DNA of 27,326 bases. It comes from Priapulus caudatus. Lineage: Eukaryota; Priapulida; Priapulimorpha; Priapulimorphida; Priapulidae. This document shows, in pieces, positions 1 to 10,564 of the stretch. The DNA lies in the NCBI RefSeq assembly GCF_000485595.1, contig NW_014577771.1:84105-111430 (forward strand). Reading direction: 5' to 3'. The notes beneath the pieces are model-generated. The model saw only the letters and a list, made by a program, of their open reading frames with translations, was not told the origin of the DNA and ran no database searches. The translations under genes and the position numbers were made by a program. The stretch's first letter is position 1. Each line of letters opens with the position of its first letter.

Positions 1-60
1 TTTTTTTTTCTTGGTTAATGTATAATAATTCCAAATCATAATATATCGAAGAATGGCAGG

Positions 61-91
<31 letters not shown>

Positions 92-2243
92 CATAATATT
101 GAGTATTAGTAATAATCTTTGGGCGTATGCTACAGATAGTTGAGAAATGTTTGGTCTGAAGATTATCGATGTCTAGGGAATTATAATTCCGCGTGATGAA
201 GCCAGGTAGAGGTATATATATATATATAAAGAGAGGGGGAGAGAGCGAGATGTGATCGTGTTCATCGATAATGATGTATACATCAGAACAGATAACCTAG
301 CTGTTAGAACATGAGTAAATAAGTAACGCGAATGTCAATCATACATTTGCTCCTTCATATTTGAATATGTGCTGCTGGAATGGAATGTTCAACGCTATAG
401 TTTGACAGTCATGCCCTGTCTTTTTACAACCAATAGGGTGTATAACTATCTAGGATGGGTCCTTTTACGACCAAAGCTGCAAACTTTCCATCCGATACGA
501 CGTCAATAACGGTAATTAATTCGATAAATCCAATTACGCACAATCTTGCGGCAGTGAATAGTTGGAATTATCAGTGAATTATGTAAGAAGTGAGTGCAAC
601 GTAATACTCGCACAACGTGTAATGCTAAACCATCGCAAACGCAATACTACGAAAGCTCTAAAAAGTTCCTTCGAAATTTGAATTTCAATTCTAATACGAA
701 ACTGAAACTGTTAGGATCTTTTTTCACCACTCAGATTATGCGTTACGTATCAGTCATCGGCTGAATGATTGAGATATCGATTATATTCGCAAGCTATATA
801 TGCTCTAAAGTATAAAGTCGATATTGGAATTTTGAGTTTCGCTTGAGCCTTCTGGGCCTTTGTACGATAGAACGGCGAAATGTCGCAGTTACAGGCGCAC
901 AGCTACTTGTCTAGTCAAAGATAAGTTGGGGGGGGGGTCAAAATCTCGGGCGACTAGATACATGACTATTGGGTAATATTCACGAACTTTACAAATCACT
1001 AAACCTTCGGCGAAATCTAGGAGTTTATCCTTCGTTAGCAAGCACCTGATAGTTTGTGTTGCGTGATGTGTGAAAACAGGGCGGAAAGATTGACAATTCA
1101 CCTGGTTCCCAATTCATCTGACACACGGTTTTTAAAACTGCCGTGAACGGAGGAAAAATGTGTAAACAATGTGCGTATAACATGTTTGGATGTATCTCAT
1201 ATTCTAATATGAGTATTCGAGAATATAATATAAACTCCGTTGTTGGGGAAAAAGCTAATTGACAAAAGCTAGCTAAAAGGGAAAAGGTAAAGGGTTGAAG
1301 AGAAGTTATATAATAACGAGAAGATAATATTCAAATGTTTATGAGAATCAATTAAAATGCCCGAGCCAGTATGTAATGAATGTAGAATCAATACATTTAG
1401 TTTCAGTACCCATGAACAAAGTTAGCAGCACTTATAAATTGAAGGTAGCAACGTAAGGTAATAGAAAATCATAGTTAGTTACCAGTTACAGTAAGCTCAT
1501 TTACGGTAGTTTAGAACGTCGAAATGTTGAGGTGCAGTAATATGAGGAGTAAGAGTATCGGTAGCCCTAAAAATGGGCATCGAAACAGCGTATCTAACAC
1601 TGCCTACACGCTGCCTCATGAGTGAATAAAAACAACATGTATTCTTATTCACTTCTGGCCGCATGTATATAATATATCGTACGGTAAACAGTTATCACGC
1701 ATGCTAAATACTCGTGTTACCGGGATGGTGAGCTAGTAATGTGTTGGGTAAATCATGTTGACTAATTTATTATTTGATTAATGAAGCAATTAAATTAAAT
1801 GACCAACCGATGCTGGCCAGTGGGATCTCGCTATCACTGAAGCGCCTTGCAGGAGTTGTAGGAGTGAGTTGTAGGATTCATTCTGCATGGAATATTTACT
1901 CTCTACTGTATAACCATTCTACATCATAATATATGTTAGTTATTAGATTTTTATTTATTTATTTAACCAAATTTATTTCATGACAGAATGTGCACAAAAC
2001 TGTTACTTATATATACTCTACATATATTCTAAAGATCGGTCAATGCCAATACAGCTAGTGATGAGCAGGTTCCCGCCTACGCGGTCCACGGGAACGGTTA
2101 TTCACAGCCCCCGTGATCAAATCACAAGGCTCATTGTCACAAGCCATTCACAAGCCACTACACAATAAACGCCATCATCGTTTTCTGAGTTTTCGGAGTG
2201 TGCTTCACCCGGCGGATTACAGGCTACTGCAATAGTCACTAAC
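1..2243. other. Non-coding, AT-rich; no gene seen
   Basis: It contains small AT microsatellites (about 61-95 and 212-230) and a poly-G run near 930. Short open frames lack family features. Confidence 0.6.
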
Positions 2244-2435
2244 CTGTAACCACTCCATGCTGAACACCACCTCGTTTCCACGTATGCCGGCGGGCGTGTT
2301 CTCCTTCTTAGGTTCGCCGTTTCTCACTCGGAGCTTTATCGAACTTCCTTGCGAGTCGTTCAAATCGATGCGGCCGAATAGCATCGTAATACACGTGAAA
2401 ATCGTCGGGCTCTTAGAGCTATATTTCCATGTTGT
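2244..2435 (-). CDS. Possible coding exon of an unidentified gene (weak)
   Basis: On the minus strand, 64 codons are open and end in CAG|GTTAGT, a good donor at 2243-2242. The translation reads like protein, ending in TPAGIRGNEVVFSMEWLQ, with a mainly G/C third position. No family is recognised and no convincing acceptor was found. A longer plus-strand frame (2257-2601) overlaps it, so GC content alone may explain the open frame. Confidence 0.22.
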
Positions 2436-3107
2436 TTACATAGCCACCCGCGAGGCTCATCGACCCAAGTTACTTCCCGCGCGAATAACCGAACGCGTGT
2501 GGTCGCACTTACACATTCGTTGCAATCAGAGACTGACTATTCGAGCATTTGAACTTCCGTCTAAGTATATAATCAACAAAATCATCACTAATGTTGGATA
2601 ATTTCTAAAGAAATTTATCTTAATTATTGTAAGTTAACGTCAATTCGAGCATTATCTGCATAATTATGGGCACGTTATGGCGTATAACTCAAAAATAGGC
2701 AAACCATGGCACGGAAGGGCCACTCAGGAGAATAGCCAACAGCATTCTTTATAAGCCAATTGTCTGTTCTATGGAGCACACTCCAAACCTGTTTTTATGG
2801 GCAGCTTTCGACTCTATAATTAGAGGTGTCCACTAACACAAGTTTCACTGTAACGCGCAATGTCGCGCCCATAGCTGCTGTCACATGCAGTGTGCCGAGG
2901 ACAGACACAAACATGCCGAGTTTTCCTTCGCGGAAATATTCCCCGAAGATTAAATAATTACTGCCTGATTCGTGCATGTATGCCACCGCGCCTGTCTAGT
3001 TTTGGTCGCCACTTATTACATGTGGCAAGCGGCGAAGCGACAAAGGTGCATTATGATTAGTGGTAACAGCTAGCGGCTGTAGCAATAATGACAGCAGTCA
3101 TTAGAAG
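2436..3107. other. No supported gene
   Basis: A 63-codon minus-strand frame (2795-2986) has a protein-like hydrophobic translation (FVSVLGTLHVTAAMGATLRV) but no recognised family or clear splice sites. Confidence 0.4.
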
Positions 3108-3413
3108 GGCAGCGAGAAAGAGAGAGGAAGACAGGGAGAAAAGAATACAGAAAAGAGAGAGAGAGAGAGAGGGAGAAAGAGAGAGAGACAGAGCAGGGCC
3201 GTAGCCTCTATCTTAAATGTGATTTATGTCTTGAAATGTTTGTCACCTTATGAATTTGCTCAGCCTAGGGCTTGGAGAGAGAGGGAGAGCGCGCGCGCAA
3301 GAGAGAGAGCAAGAGAGTGAAAGAGAGGTACAGAGAAAGAAAGTGATACAGAGATAGAGAGAGAGGGGGGAGATGGAGAGCGAGAGACGAGAAAGGAGAG
3401 AAAGGGAACGCAC

Positions 3414-3496
<83 letters not shown>

Positions 3497-3691
3497 TATG
3501 ATATAGACTAGATATTAATAGGATTAGATAGATAATCTAGAGAGATAGATAGATAGATAGATAAATAGAAATCGCGAGAGAGATGGGGGAGAGCAAAAGA
3601 GCACACGCGACAGAGAATGAGAGCGATTGGGATCGAGTGAGAGAGAGAGAGAGTGAAAGAGAGCAGAGAGAGAGAGAAAGTGAAAGAGAGC

Positions 3692-3723
<32 letters not shown>

Positions 3724-3735
3724 CGCACAGGAAGA
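3108..3735. repeat. GA-rich purine block with (GATA)n microsatellite
   Basis: About 600 bases of AG/GAGA tracts, including an almost pure GATA array at about 3414-3496 and a shorter one at 3541-3563. Reading frames over it are only Ser/Leu or Arg/Glu repeats. Confidence 0.9.
3194..3273. mobile_element. CAGGGCCGTAGCC-ended short transposon, internally deleted copy C
   Basis: It begins CAGGGCCGTAGCC and ends AATTTGCTCAGCCTAGGGC. Both ends match copy A, but in reverse orientation and only about 80 bp apart. It sits inside the GA-rich block. Confidence 0.5.
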
Positions 3736-4324
3736 GAGCGCGCGCAGTGCTAGCAAGAATGCCGGGACGGTGGAAAGAGCAATGCTAACGGCGCCGACAG
3801 CAGCAATGTTGACAGCGATGGAAATTGTAATATAATGCTGACAGCACGAGCAGTTATGTAATCAAAGCAGCTTCGCGCTTGCGCATCCTGCCGTCACGCA
3901 CGATGCGTACTAAATAACAACGTTAGTCATTACCGTCTATCCACGCAAGCATTAGGAAGCGCAGGCAACAATTACTCGTCAACAGCAGGTATAAGCTTTT
4001 TGCTTAGCAGCGGTCGCGCGATGATGAATGGGGAGTAATTCGCCACCGCTTTATGACTAGAATGAATATAAGCCGCGAATACGTCACTGGCTGAGCGATA
4101 AGCTGTCATACAAGTACCTCACGTGAACGGGTTTCATGCACTTAGCGGCTAAACGGCCGCATCTACTTGGAGAACCTTAACACGGGGTCAGTTGACTGAC
4201 ACACACGACCGATAGCATCGAGTTGAGGAACCTTAACCAAACCAATCGTCTCCACAAACACGCGCACCAACAGCATCTAGTTGTAGAGAACCTACCATAA
4301 GCATAACCCGCGGGCATGAACTTG

Positions 4325-4605
4325 AAAGAATCTTAACACAGTCTGCAGATGCACACGTTCCTAAGGCCATATAGTCGAAGCAATTCAACACAGTCTGCCC
4401 ACGCATGCACAAGTTCCAACGACGATATAATCGAAAATCATTTAACACGTTCTGCACACGCACACGTTTCAGCGACCATACACCTGAAGAACTTCCATAC
4501 GGTCTGCCTCACGCAGAGGCTCCAACGACAATATACTCGAGGACGTTCAACACACTATGCACACGCAGATACGTTTCCGCGACGATTTACTTGAAGCACA
4601 CAATC
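4325..4605. repeat. Degenerate minisatellite, about 55-bp unit, 3' of the GPCR
   Basis: About five diverged copies of a unit with the core ACACAGTCTGC, then an ACGCACACGTTCC-like and a CGACRATATA-like segment. The cores begin near 4336, 4389, 4445, 4497 and 4549. The array ends just beyond the receptor stop codon and may lie in its 3' UTR. Confidence 0.6.
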
Positions 4606-4627
4606 TCCACTCGCACGGGCCAAGCGT

Positions 4628-5689
4628 TCAGGCGGCCCCCTCGTGAGCGCCATTTCTGTTCGTGTACGTCGACTCCCTGAACGTGTACGAATTCGACGAG
4701 TAGCCGTCGAAGCGGTAGCAGCCGAGCAGCTTCTTGAAGGCGACCTTGAACTCGCGATACTTCCACGCGTATATGAACGGGTTCATCGTCGAGTTGGCGA
4801 ACAGCAGCGCGTCGGCCGTCTGCGTCAGATTGAACATGTACGTCGGGCCGCTCTCGACGTTCAGTTCGGTGAAGGCGAGCATCGTGTAGAGCACGTAGAA
4901 CGGCGTCAGGCACGTGAACAGGATGCCGAACACCATGAGGAACACGCGCACGGTGCGCATCGTCTGCTTGAGGCTCGCGAGGTCGTGGTGATCGCGGCGG
5001 CCGTCGCCCGCCGGCGCCGAGATGCGCAGCCGCTGGATCTCGCGCATCTGGTGCCACGAGACGGCGAAGATCTTCGAGTAGAGGCACAGCATGACGACGA
5101 ACGTGATGATGTAGTGTATGCAGTAGGCGAGGATGTGGTACTTGTTGACGAACGACTCGAAGTGGCAGCCGGCGTCGCGGTCGGCCGACAGTCCGGCCGG
5201 GATCGCGAACAGCAGTATCGCGTACGTCCACAGTCCAGCGATGACCGTGTTGGCGACACGGTATGTCATGTGCGTGTTGTACACGAACGGGTATATGATG
5301 GCGACGTAGCGGTCGACGGCGATCGCCAGCACGTTCAGCATCGAGACGACGATCGTCACCAGTGCCAGGCCCGTGCGAAAGAAGCAGATGTAGTCGGGCG
5401 GCTGCCACTGCGCGTACCAGCTCACCATGTCCATGATGAGCCAGCAGACGAGGCCGATGCCGACGAGCAGGTCGGCGACGCTGAGCGAGATCACGTACTG
5501 GTTGGTGACCGTCTGCAGGCTGTGGTAGCGATTGACGGCGATCAACACGAGGCTGTTCGACACGGTGATGCTGACGATGAGGATGCAGAGGAACACCAGG
5601 TAGACGTACGGACCCGTGCTGTCGGTGGCCGCGGCGACGACGGCCGTCGTCACGCTGACGTTGGTCTCTATCGTCGTCTCCGTCGACAT
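4628..5689 (-). CDS. Class A (rhodopsin-like) G-protein-coupled receptor, intronless, orphan
   Basis: A plasma-membrane receptor of 353 residues with seven hydrophobic helices: TM1 28-52, TM2 63-86, TM3 101-126, TM4 146-166, TM5 184-208, TM6 247-270, TM7 285-308. Class A landmarks seen: N45 (1.50), LSVAD with D73 (2.50), C102 (3.25) pairing with C175 in ECL2, S116 (3.39), DRY 126-128, W154 (4.50), Y204 (5.58), P263 (6.50), NSTMNPFIY 299-307, and C324 as a possible palmitoylation site. N10 is a glycosylation sequon. The DRYVAI, NPFIYA and YREF...F segments look like the adenosine/MECA group. However, N6.55 and H7.43 of adenosine receptors are Tyr268 and Phe297, D3.32 of amine receptors is Ala109, and W6.48 is Leu261. 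The ligand is therefore unknown. No AATAAA on the coding strand was seen within about 800 bases downstream. The gene is much more GC-rich than its surroundings. The start ATG is the first in the open frame. Confidence 0.93.
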   Translation of the reverse strand: MSTETTIETNVSVTTAVVAAATDSTGPYVYLVFLCILIVSITVSNSLVLIAVNRYHSLQTVTNQYVISLSVADLLVGIGLVCWLIMDMVSWYAQWQPPDYICFFRTGLALVTIVVSMLNVLAIAVDRYVAIIYPFVYNTHMTYRVANTVIAGLWTYAILLFAIPAGLSADRDAGCHFESFVNKYHILAYCIHYIITFVVMLCLYSKIFAVSWHQMREIQRLRISAPAGDGRRDHHDLASLKQTMRTVRVFLMVFGILFTCLTPFYVLYTMLAFTELNVESGPTYMFNLTQTADALLFANSTMNPFIYAWKYREFKVAFKKLLGCYRFDGYSSNSYTFRESTYTNRNGAHEGAA

Positions 5690-5694
5690 GTCGC

Positions 5695-5975
5695 CAAGTG
5701 TATTCTCGCAGAGTGTATTCTCGCGGCGATATTCCTGCGGAGTGTATACTGTATACCAGCGGAGTGTATTTCTACGGTGATATTCCTGTGGGGTGTATTA
5801 TCACTACGGTGATATTCTGGCGGAGTGTATTCCTGCGTTGATATTCCTCCAGTTATATCCTAGCGGGGTGTATTCCTACGTTGATATTCCAGCGGAGTGT
5901 ATTTCTACGGTGATGTTCCCGCCGAATGTATTCCGGCAATGATATTCCCGCGGTGATACTATTGCGGTGATCTGC
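5695..5975. repeat. Degenerate minisatellite upstream of the GPCR start
   Basis: Repeats of GCGGAGTGTATT alternating with ACGGTGATATTCC-like segments at roughly 35-bp spacing, about seven or eight copies. It begins within 10 bases of the GPCR start codon, so it occupies the 5' UTR or proximal promoter. The unit is unrelated to the array on the other side of the gene. Confidence 0.65.
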
Positions 5976-6417
5976 GCTACGCCACGCGCAGTGTTGCAAC
6001 TCCGACGCGGGTGATCACGGTTTGGTCCTGCGGAAACATTGCGGGTCGGATCGTTGCGAATCGCATCGACGCTCTGATGTTACGCTTGCGTGCGTCACGC
6101 ATTCACGCGTGTGAATCTCTCCGCAGCGTACAACTATTATCCCCCACGCTACTCGCGTGCGTGCGTGTGCAAACTCTCGAAAAGTACAAGTACACGTAGG
6201 CACACGCTGGTGTGCGTACAGGTTCAGACGCGTGTGCATCCGAAATCCGGCCGGCGCGCGGCGGTGTTGCGGTTCGGGCGGCGACTGACGGCTGCAATCA
6301 CTCGGACGAGGCGATACGCCTGATATAGGACGCGCGCGCATACTCCCGCTGCAGCCACCAGATGTCGCTCCGAATGTTATTACGTAGAAACAAATCAGGG
6401 AGGGGCGGAAGATAATG
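5976..6417. other. CpG-rich stretch upstream of the GPCR
   Basis: Unusually rich in CG, especially GCGTGCG and CGCGCG runs, compared with the AT-rich surroundings. It could be the receptor's promoter region or an unidentified non-coding exon. The frames open on both strands reflect composition. Confidence 0.35.
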
Positions 6418-6650
6418 CGAGCGAGAGCGAGAGACAGAGAAAGCGAGAGAGGAAGCGAGAGAGAGGCGAGGATGAGGAGGAGGAGAGTAAGAGAAGCGAA
6501 AGCGAGAGAGAGGTAGAGAGAAAGAAAGAACGTACTCTATAAAAACGAAACAGAGAAAGCGAGAGGGGGGAGAAGGATGAGAGCAAGATAAACAGAGAGG
6601 GGAGAGGGGAAGACAGAGGGGAGAGGTAAAGACTGATGTGGTAGAAGATA
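6418..6650. repeat. GA-rich purine tract
   Basis: Imperfect (GA)n, GAGGA and GAAA sequence, strongly purine-biased on the plus strand. No gene. Confidence 0.85.
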
Positions 6651-7222
6651 GAAAGATGAATCACAGTAAGAATTGCGCGCGCTTTTACGAACAGCCGAGT
6701 GTAGATTCGTTACAAAAAACAACGAAGAAAGCAGAGTTGCGTCAGTACAATGAAATACGCGGTGACTGGTATATTAACATGTTCGAACGAAATCCTTGTT
6801 AATTCATTGGAATATATATATACTGTACATGTGCTGGAACATCATAACTAATAACTTGCCATTTTTTAGAAAATTAAAAGAACGACGTAATTATTATATG
6901 CGAAATTTGATAAGTACAATTATACAATATTACAATTCTTCACTATTGTGTATGATCATTTACATAGATTCTTTCTTTATCTGGCTTGGATCTTATCTTA
7001 ATTTGGATATGTTCGTCACATGAGATTATTGGGCTTGTATATAATAGTTATTATATTATTTTGTTACTTTATATTATATGTTGCGTGATTTTTAGCTTAA
7101 TATGCTGTTAAATGATTAGCATTCTCGTCGGGCTTGTAATAGGTCGGAAAAGCTAAACCATTCGTGAATATATCCCTGTATAATCGCTTTACAATAGCGC
7201 AATTATCACTGTTAATTAATAC
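6651..7222. other. AT-rich intergenic, no gene seen
   Basis: One 75-codon plus-strand frame (6796-7023) is rich in Ile, Tyr and Asn, as expected from AT-rich DNA. Confidence 0.5.
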
Positions 7223-7483
7223 CAGGGCCGTAGGCTGAGCAAATTCCTAGGTGGAGATCAAAATTTCATGACTCAACTGTGTAATGACGAGGGGCGGGTG
7301 CAGCTCTTGATCGTCGTCTATATAGTGTGGTACGGGCGCGTCTGAGACAAGGCTTTAACGGATAAGTGACCAAAAAATCACGTTAGGGTTATTTACGATT
7401 ATTAGCTAAGCTTTTTTTTTTATTTTGCTCCAAAATCTAGGGGGCTGCTACCCTGCTTGCCCCCTCCACAGGCTACGGCCCTG
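7223..7483. mobile_element. Short non-autonomous DNA transposon, CAGGGCCGTAGCC-ended family, copy A
   Basis: CAGGGCCGTAGGC at the left end is inverted as GGCTACGGCCCTG at the right end, 12 of 13 matching. AATAC flanks both sides (7218-7222 and 7484-7488), a probable 5-bp target-site duplication. The interior shares AGCAAATTCCTAGG near the left and TTTTGCTCCAAAA near the right with copy B. No coding capacity. Confidence 0.7.
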
Positions 7484-7488
7484 AATAC

Positions 7489-8121
7489 TATGCAAATTAT
7501 TTACCTGCTTCGCGGGTTTTGACGTGGTTGCAATGGCCGACTTCCAAGCCTACAAACGTTTTGACCGTTCCTTTAATGGTTTAATGGTATTTATGGTTTG
7601 TTTTAAATGGTATTTTTACGCCTTCCGCGTACCCACGATTCAGACGAAGCCATCTCAATTCGTCGAGTCAGGTTCGCAAGCGTTCGTTGTCGTGAAGAAT
7701 AGACTTGTGGTCATGTAATGAGTTGTCATGTACAGTGAGTGACATGATGATGACTTGATTCCGAATCCTGTAAATTGATCCTGGCGGACGGGTACGCATT
7801 TGTCTGGTGTTAATTTATCGTACAAAGTGTAGTCATTGACCCGTCGTAGAACGGTTTCTGTCTAGTAATCGCACTTAATTCCCACTAATAAATTTGAAAT
7901 AAGATATTAAACACCGCGTACCACGCAGCTAACGTTTAAGCTAAATTTGACTATGCAGCTTTAGTGATATCATAAGCAAGTTAACTTAAACTAATTTCAT
8001 TTAAATGATAAAATTCCAGATTTAACTATGCCTAGTGCTCATATGAATTTCTAAAATATCAGTAGATTGTAATTTGTAATCAGTAATTGTAGAAAATTTT
8101 CGGGTGTTGCTATTACACGAG
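7489..8121. other. Intergenic, nothing recognised
   Basis: No conserved reading frame or repeat structure stands out. Confidence 0.5.
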
Positions 8122-8296
8122 CGTGGAGGGACAATTCAGTTCGCGACTTCAAAGTCCAAATCTTCCACAGAAAGATTCCACAGTCATACTTCCGTGCTAG
8201 ACATGGCCTTATATCCCTAACCCTAACCCTAACCCTGATCCTAACCATAATCCTAACACAGCTAGTGCTGCCACGTTGCGGTACTGTCCCTCCACG
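8122..8296. mobile_element. Possible MITE with telomere-like interior
   Basis: CGTGGAGGGACA at 8122-8133 is perfectly inverted as TGTCCCTCCACG at 8285-8296. Between them lies (CCCTAA)n at 8215-8257. No clear target-site duplication is visible, so transposon status is inferred from structure alone. Confidence 0.45.
8215..8257. repeat. Interstitial telomere-like (CCCTAA)n
   Basis: Three perfect CCCTAA units followed by diverged CCTGAT, CCTAAC and ATCCTAAC units. Confidence 0.8.
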
Positions 8297-8561
8297 ACCG
8301 GGGATTAGAATTTCACATTATATTCTACCGAGGATAGCCTTGCTGCGCCACCTGTCGTTTGATTATATAGGATATTAAAATGATTTTTTAATTTAGACCG
8401 GTACCATACTAGTAATTACAGTGGTGAAAACAACCTGATGATTTACAATCTGAGAGTACAATTTTAACAAAAATATTTACTAGATATGCACGAACACAGG
8501 ACTCTCGCCAAGCTACAGGGAAAATTGGTACGATTAGGAACATTGTAGCACGAGGGCATGG

Positions 8562-8639
8562 GTATATACAAAGAGCTTATAATGATTATTATAATCATTA
8601 TAATAATTATAATCATTATAAGGTCTTTGGTATATATAC
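8562..8639. repeat. AT-rich palindrome (foldback)
   Basis: The left arm GTATATACAAAGAGCTTATA and the right arm ending CTTTGGTATATAC are inverted around an ATTATAATCATTATAAT core. The whole 78 bases form one near-perfect hairpin. Confidence 0.7.
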
Positions 8640-8761
8640 TTTTTGAATTTTTAATTATAATTTCAATAAAATACAAATTAATTAATTAGATAATGGCCGG
8701 ACATACAGCTGCATACATAATGTAAGACTCATATCGCAATCTATTAACAGATAGAGCTTTT

Positions 8762-8995
8762 CAGGGGCGTATAGGCTGGGCGAATTCCTAGGCGGAAGGG
8801 GGGGGGGCAGTGGCAGATCCAGGATTTCAAGGAGGGGGTGAGAAACAGGTCTGGGGATCATCCCACAGAAAATTTTGAAAATGTAAATCACAAGAGATGG
8901 TATATTCGAGGCACTTTTGAGTACCATGTAATGTATTTTTTTTAATTTTGCTCCAAAACCTAGGGGGCAGCTGCCCCCCGCAGGCTACGGCACTG
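8762..8995. mobile_element. CAGGGCCGTAGCC-ended short transposon, copy B
   Basis: It starts CAGGGGCGTATAGGCTGGGC and ends GCAGGCTACGGCACTG. It shares GAATTCCTAGG and TTTTGCTCCAAAACCTAGGG with copy A in the same order, so it belongs to the same family. Target-site duplication is unclear. Confidence 0.6.
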
Positions 8996-9218
8996 TCTTT
9001 GGCATTTGCTAGTATTGTATCTTGTATCTTGGGGTCCCTCTCTTGTATTTCACAAGGCACTGATTCTCTCTTTGGAATCTGCAGGGAAATCCTGTACGTA
9101 CTTTAAGGAAATTCTGTCTACAAGTTAGCATTAATTATTTTACTTTCTCTGGATAATGCCTTTCTAACATATTCTAGTGCTGGTTTTAGTATTTTCGGGT
9201 CATCACTTTTCCAATCTT

Positions 9219-9803
9219 CTATACTCGTTCCCCTTTATTATACCCTCCATATACCTTACATGAATATAAATGGTCCAAATTATATTTTTTCCTTTCGTCA
9301 CACAAATCACATATACCTATCATTAGTACTGTCGTTATTTTTAAAATAACTTTTTAAGTTTATCATGCAAGTCTTACACCTAAACACAAAGCATGCATCA
9401 TCAAACGACAATTTTGTCATATATGCATAGCTTTCGATATTTATCATTTTCATTTTTGTTTTCTCACCAGACCTCATGGTATCTTTCATAATTACTGTTT
9501 TTAAAATGGTACTCCTTCACATATTTTTTTCCATTCTTTCCTATGTTGTGAACCGATAGTCATAAGTGACATACTTATGTCATACTCCTTTAAGATTTCT
9601 AGAGCCTCATTTGCCCAATTACTTCCAATGTCTTTAGTTTGTTCTAAAAATGCTCTTTTCATTAATCTGTCATTTTCTAACTTAATAATGTATTGCAATA
9701 ACATTAACTTTTTATAACATATTCTATCTTTTATTGGTATTATTCCACTTTCTATTCTTAGTGCCTCTAGTGGCCTATTATAGTATTGCATTTTCTTACG
9801 CAT
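9219..9803 (-). pseudogene. Decayed non-LTR retrotransposon (LINE) ORF2 C-terminus
   Basis: Three minus-strand frames read as one broken protein: 9803-9501 (LEALRIESGIIPIKDRICYK, then a long helical stretch), 9489-9307 (KLSFDDACFVFRCKTCMINL) and about 9330-9219 (GICDLCDERKKYNLDHLYSC). The last has a C-x2-C-x9-H-x3-C zinc-knuckle pattern, typical of the region after the reverse transcriptase in LINE ORF2 proteins. At least one frameshift and a break between the first two segments show that it is dead. No reverse transcriptase catalytic motif lies in the window, so the copy is 5'-truncated. Confidence 0.65.
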
Positions 9804-10361
9804 ACCAGAGTTCGTGCTCTGCTGCTACTTCCAGATTACTACAACTACATGCCCATTGCCCGCAGGCCGCATACTGGTTTTCTTGCTAAGGCTAGCCCTT
9901 TGTTACATAGAGTGCGCTGTTGAAGCTTGCCAAAATGGCGTCTGGTGGTGTTGATTTTTTGGCGTTGTGCTTGAAAATTTGAAAATATTGCAGTGATTTA
10001 TAAGGTAGAGACTTGTATGTTATCATTTCCTTGTTTATTAATGTATAGAGGTATTCGGTGTACATTTTGGAATTTATACGTGCGTCAGTATGACCATCAC
10101 ACTACGTTGTGCTACACGTGTGTTTGTTTACCTTTCGGTTTCTTCTCAATTTAAAAGTTTTTAACGTTTTCGAAGCTTTTTAATCAGTCATATGTATTTA
10201 TATTTTGTGCATGTGGCGCACTACGGTATAAAATATTATAAAATACATCTTAAGTCACACATTTACCATTTACCGTTTTCCAATGTGCAAACCAATAAAC
10301 GAATAAACATAGATTGATAGAATGATTATCTGCATTTATTCATAAAATCAAAAAAACTTAC
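9804..10361. other. Intergenic, possible upstream region of PCIF1
   Basis: AAAATGGCGTC at about 9942 resembles a YY1-type core. No transcription start or first exon could be fixed. Confidence 0.25.
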
Positions 10362-10564
10362 TCTTGTTGATGGTTCTGAATTGCAAGGTAGTAGGAACCA
10401 TGGGTTACCGTCAGCATTCGCTCCAGAAATGTGTACATAAAAGCATTGTTTATGCTCTCGGTATGGCCATAAGGGATTATAAGGGCCCAAGGATATAAGA
10501 GCTGTCCACATTTGCGAAAATGAATTGGGGACCACTCGTATATCCTTGAACCGCCATAAGAATG
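10362..10564 (-). CDS. Possible coding exon of an unidentified gene
   Basis: The minus-strand frame runs from an AG after a pyrimidine-containing stretch (acceptor at 10566-10565) to a strong donor, AAGA|GTAAGT, at 10361. The roughly 67-residue translation is rich in aromatic and Pro residues and balanced in composition (FSQMWTALISLGPYNPLWPY, then HKQCFYVHISGANADGNPW), unlike random sequence. I do not recognise the family. If the donor is not used, the frame stops at 10326 next to an AATAAA, which would fit a terminal exon or a transposon fragment. Confidence 0.33.

Noticed and set aside
3508-3835. Ser/Leu-rich and Arg/Glu-rich reading frames
   Set aside because: They are translations of GA/CT dinucleotide and GATA repeats, with no independent coding evidence.
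4643-5812. 389-codon plus-strand frame opposite the GPCR
   Set aside because: It is antisense to a receptor with all class A motifs. Its Arg/Asp/Val-rich composition is that expected of the reverse complement of GC-rich coding DNA.
8215-8257. Window lying near a chromosome end
   Set aside because: The telomere-like stretches are short, degenerate, internal and associated with inverted-repeat elements, so they do not show a telomere.
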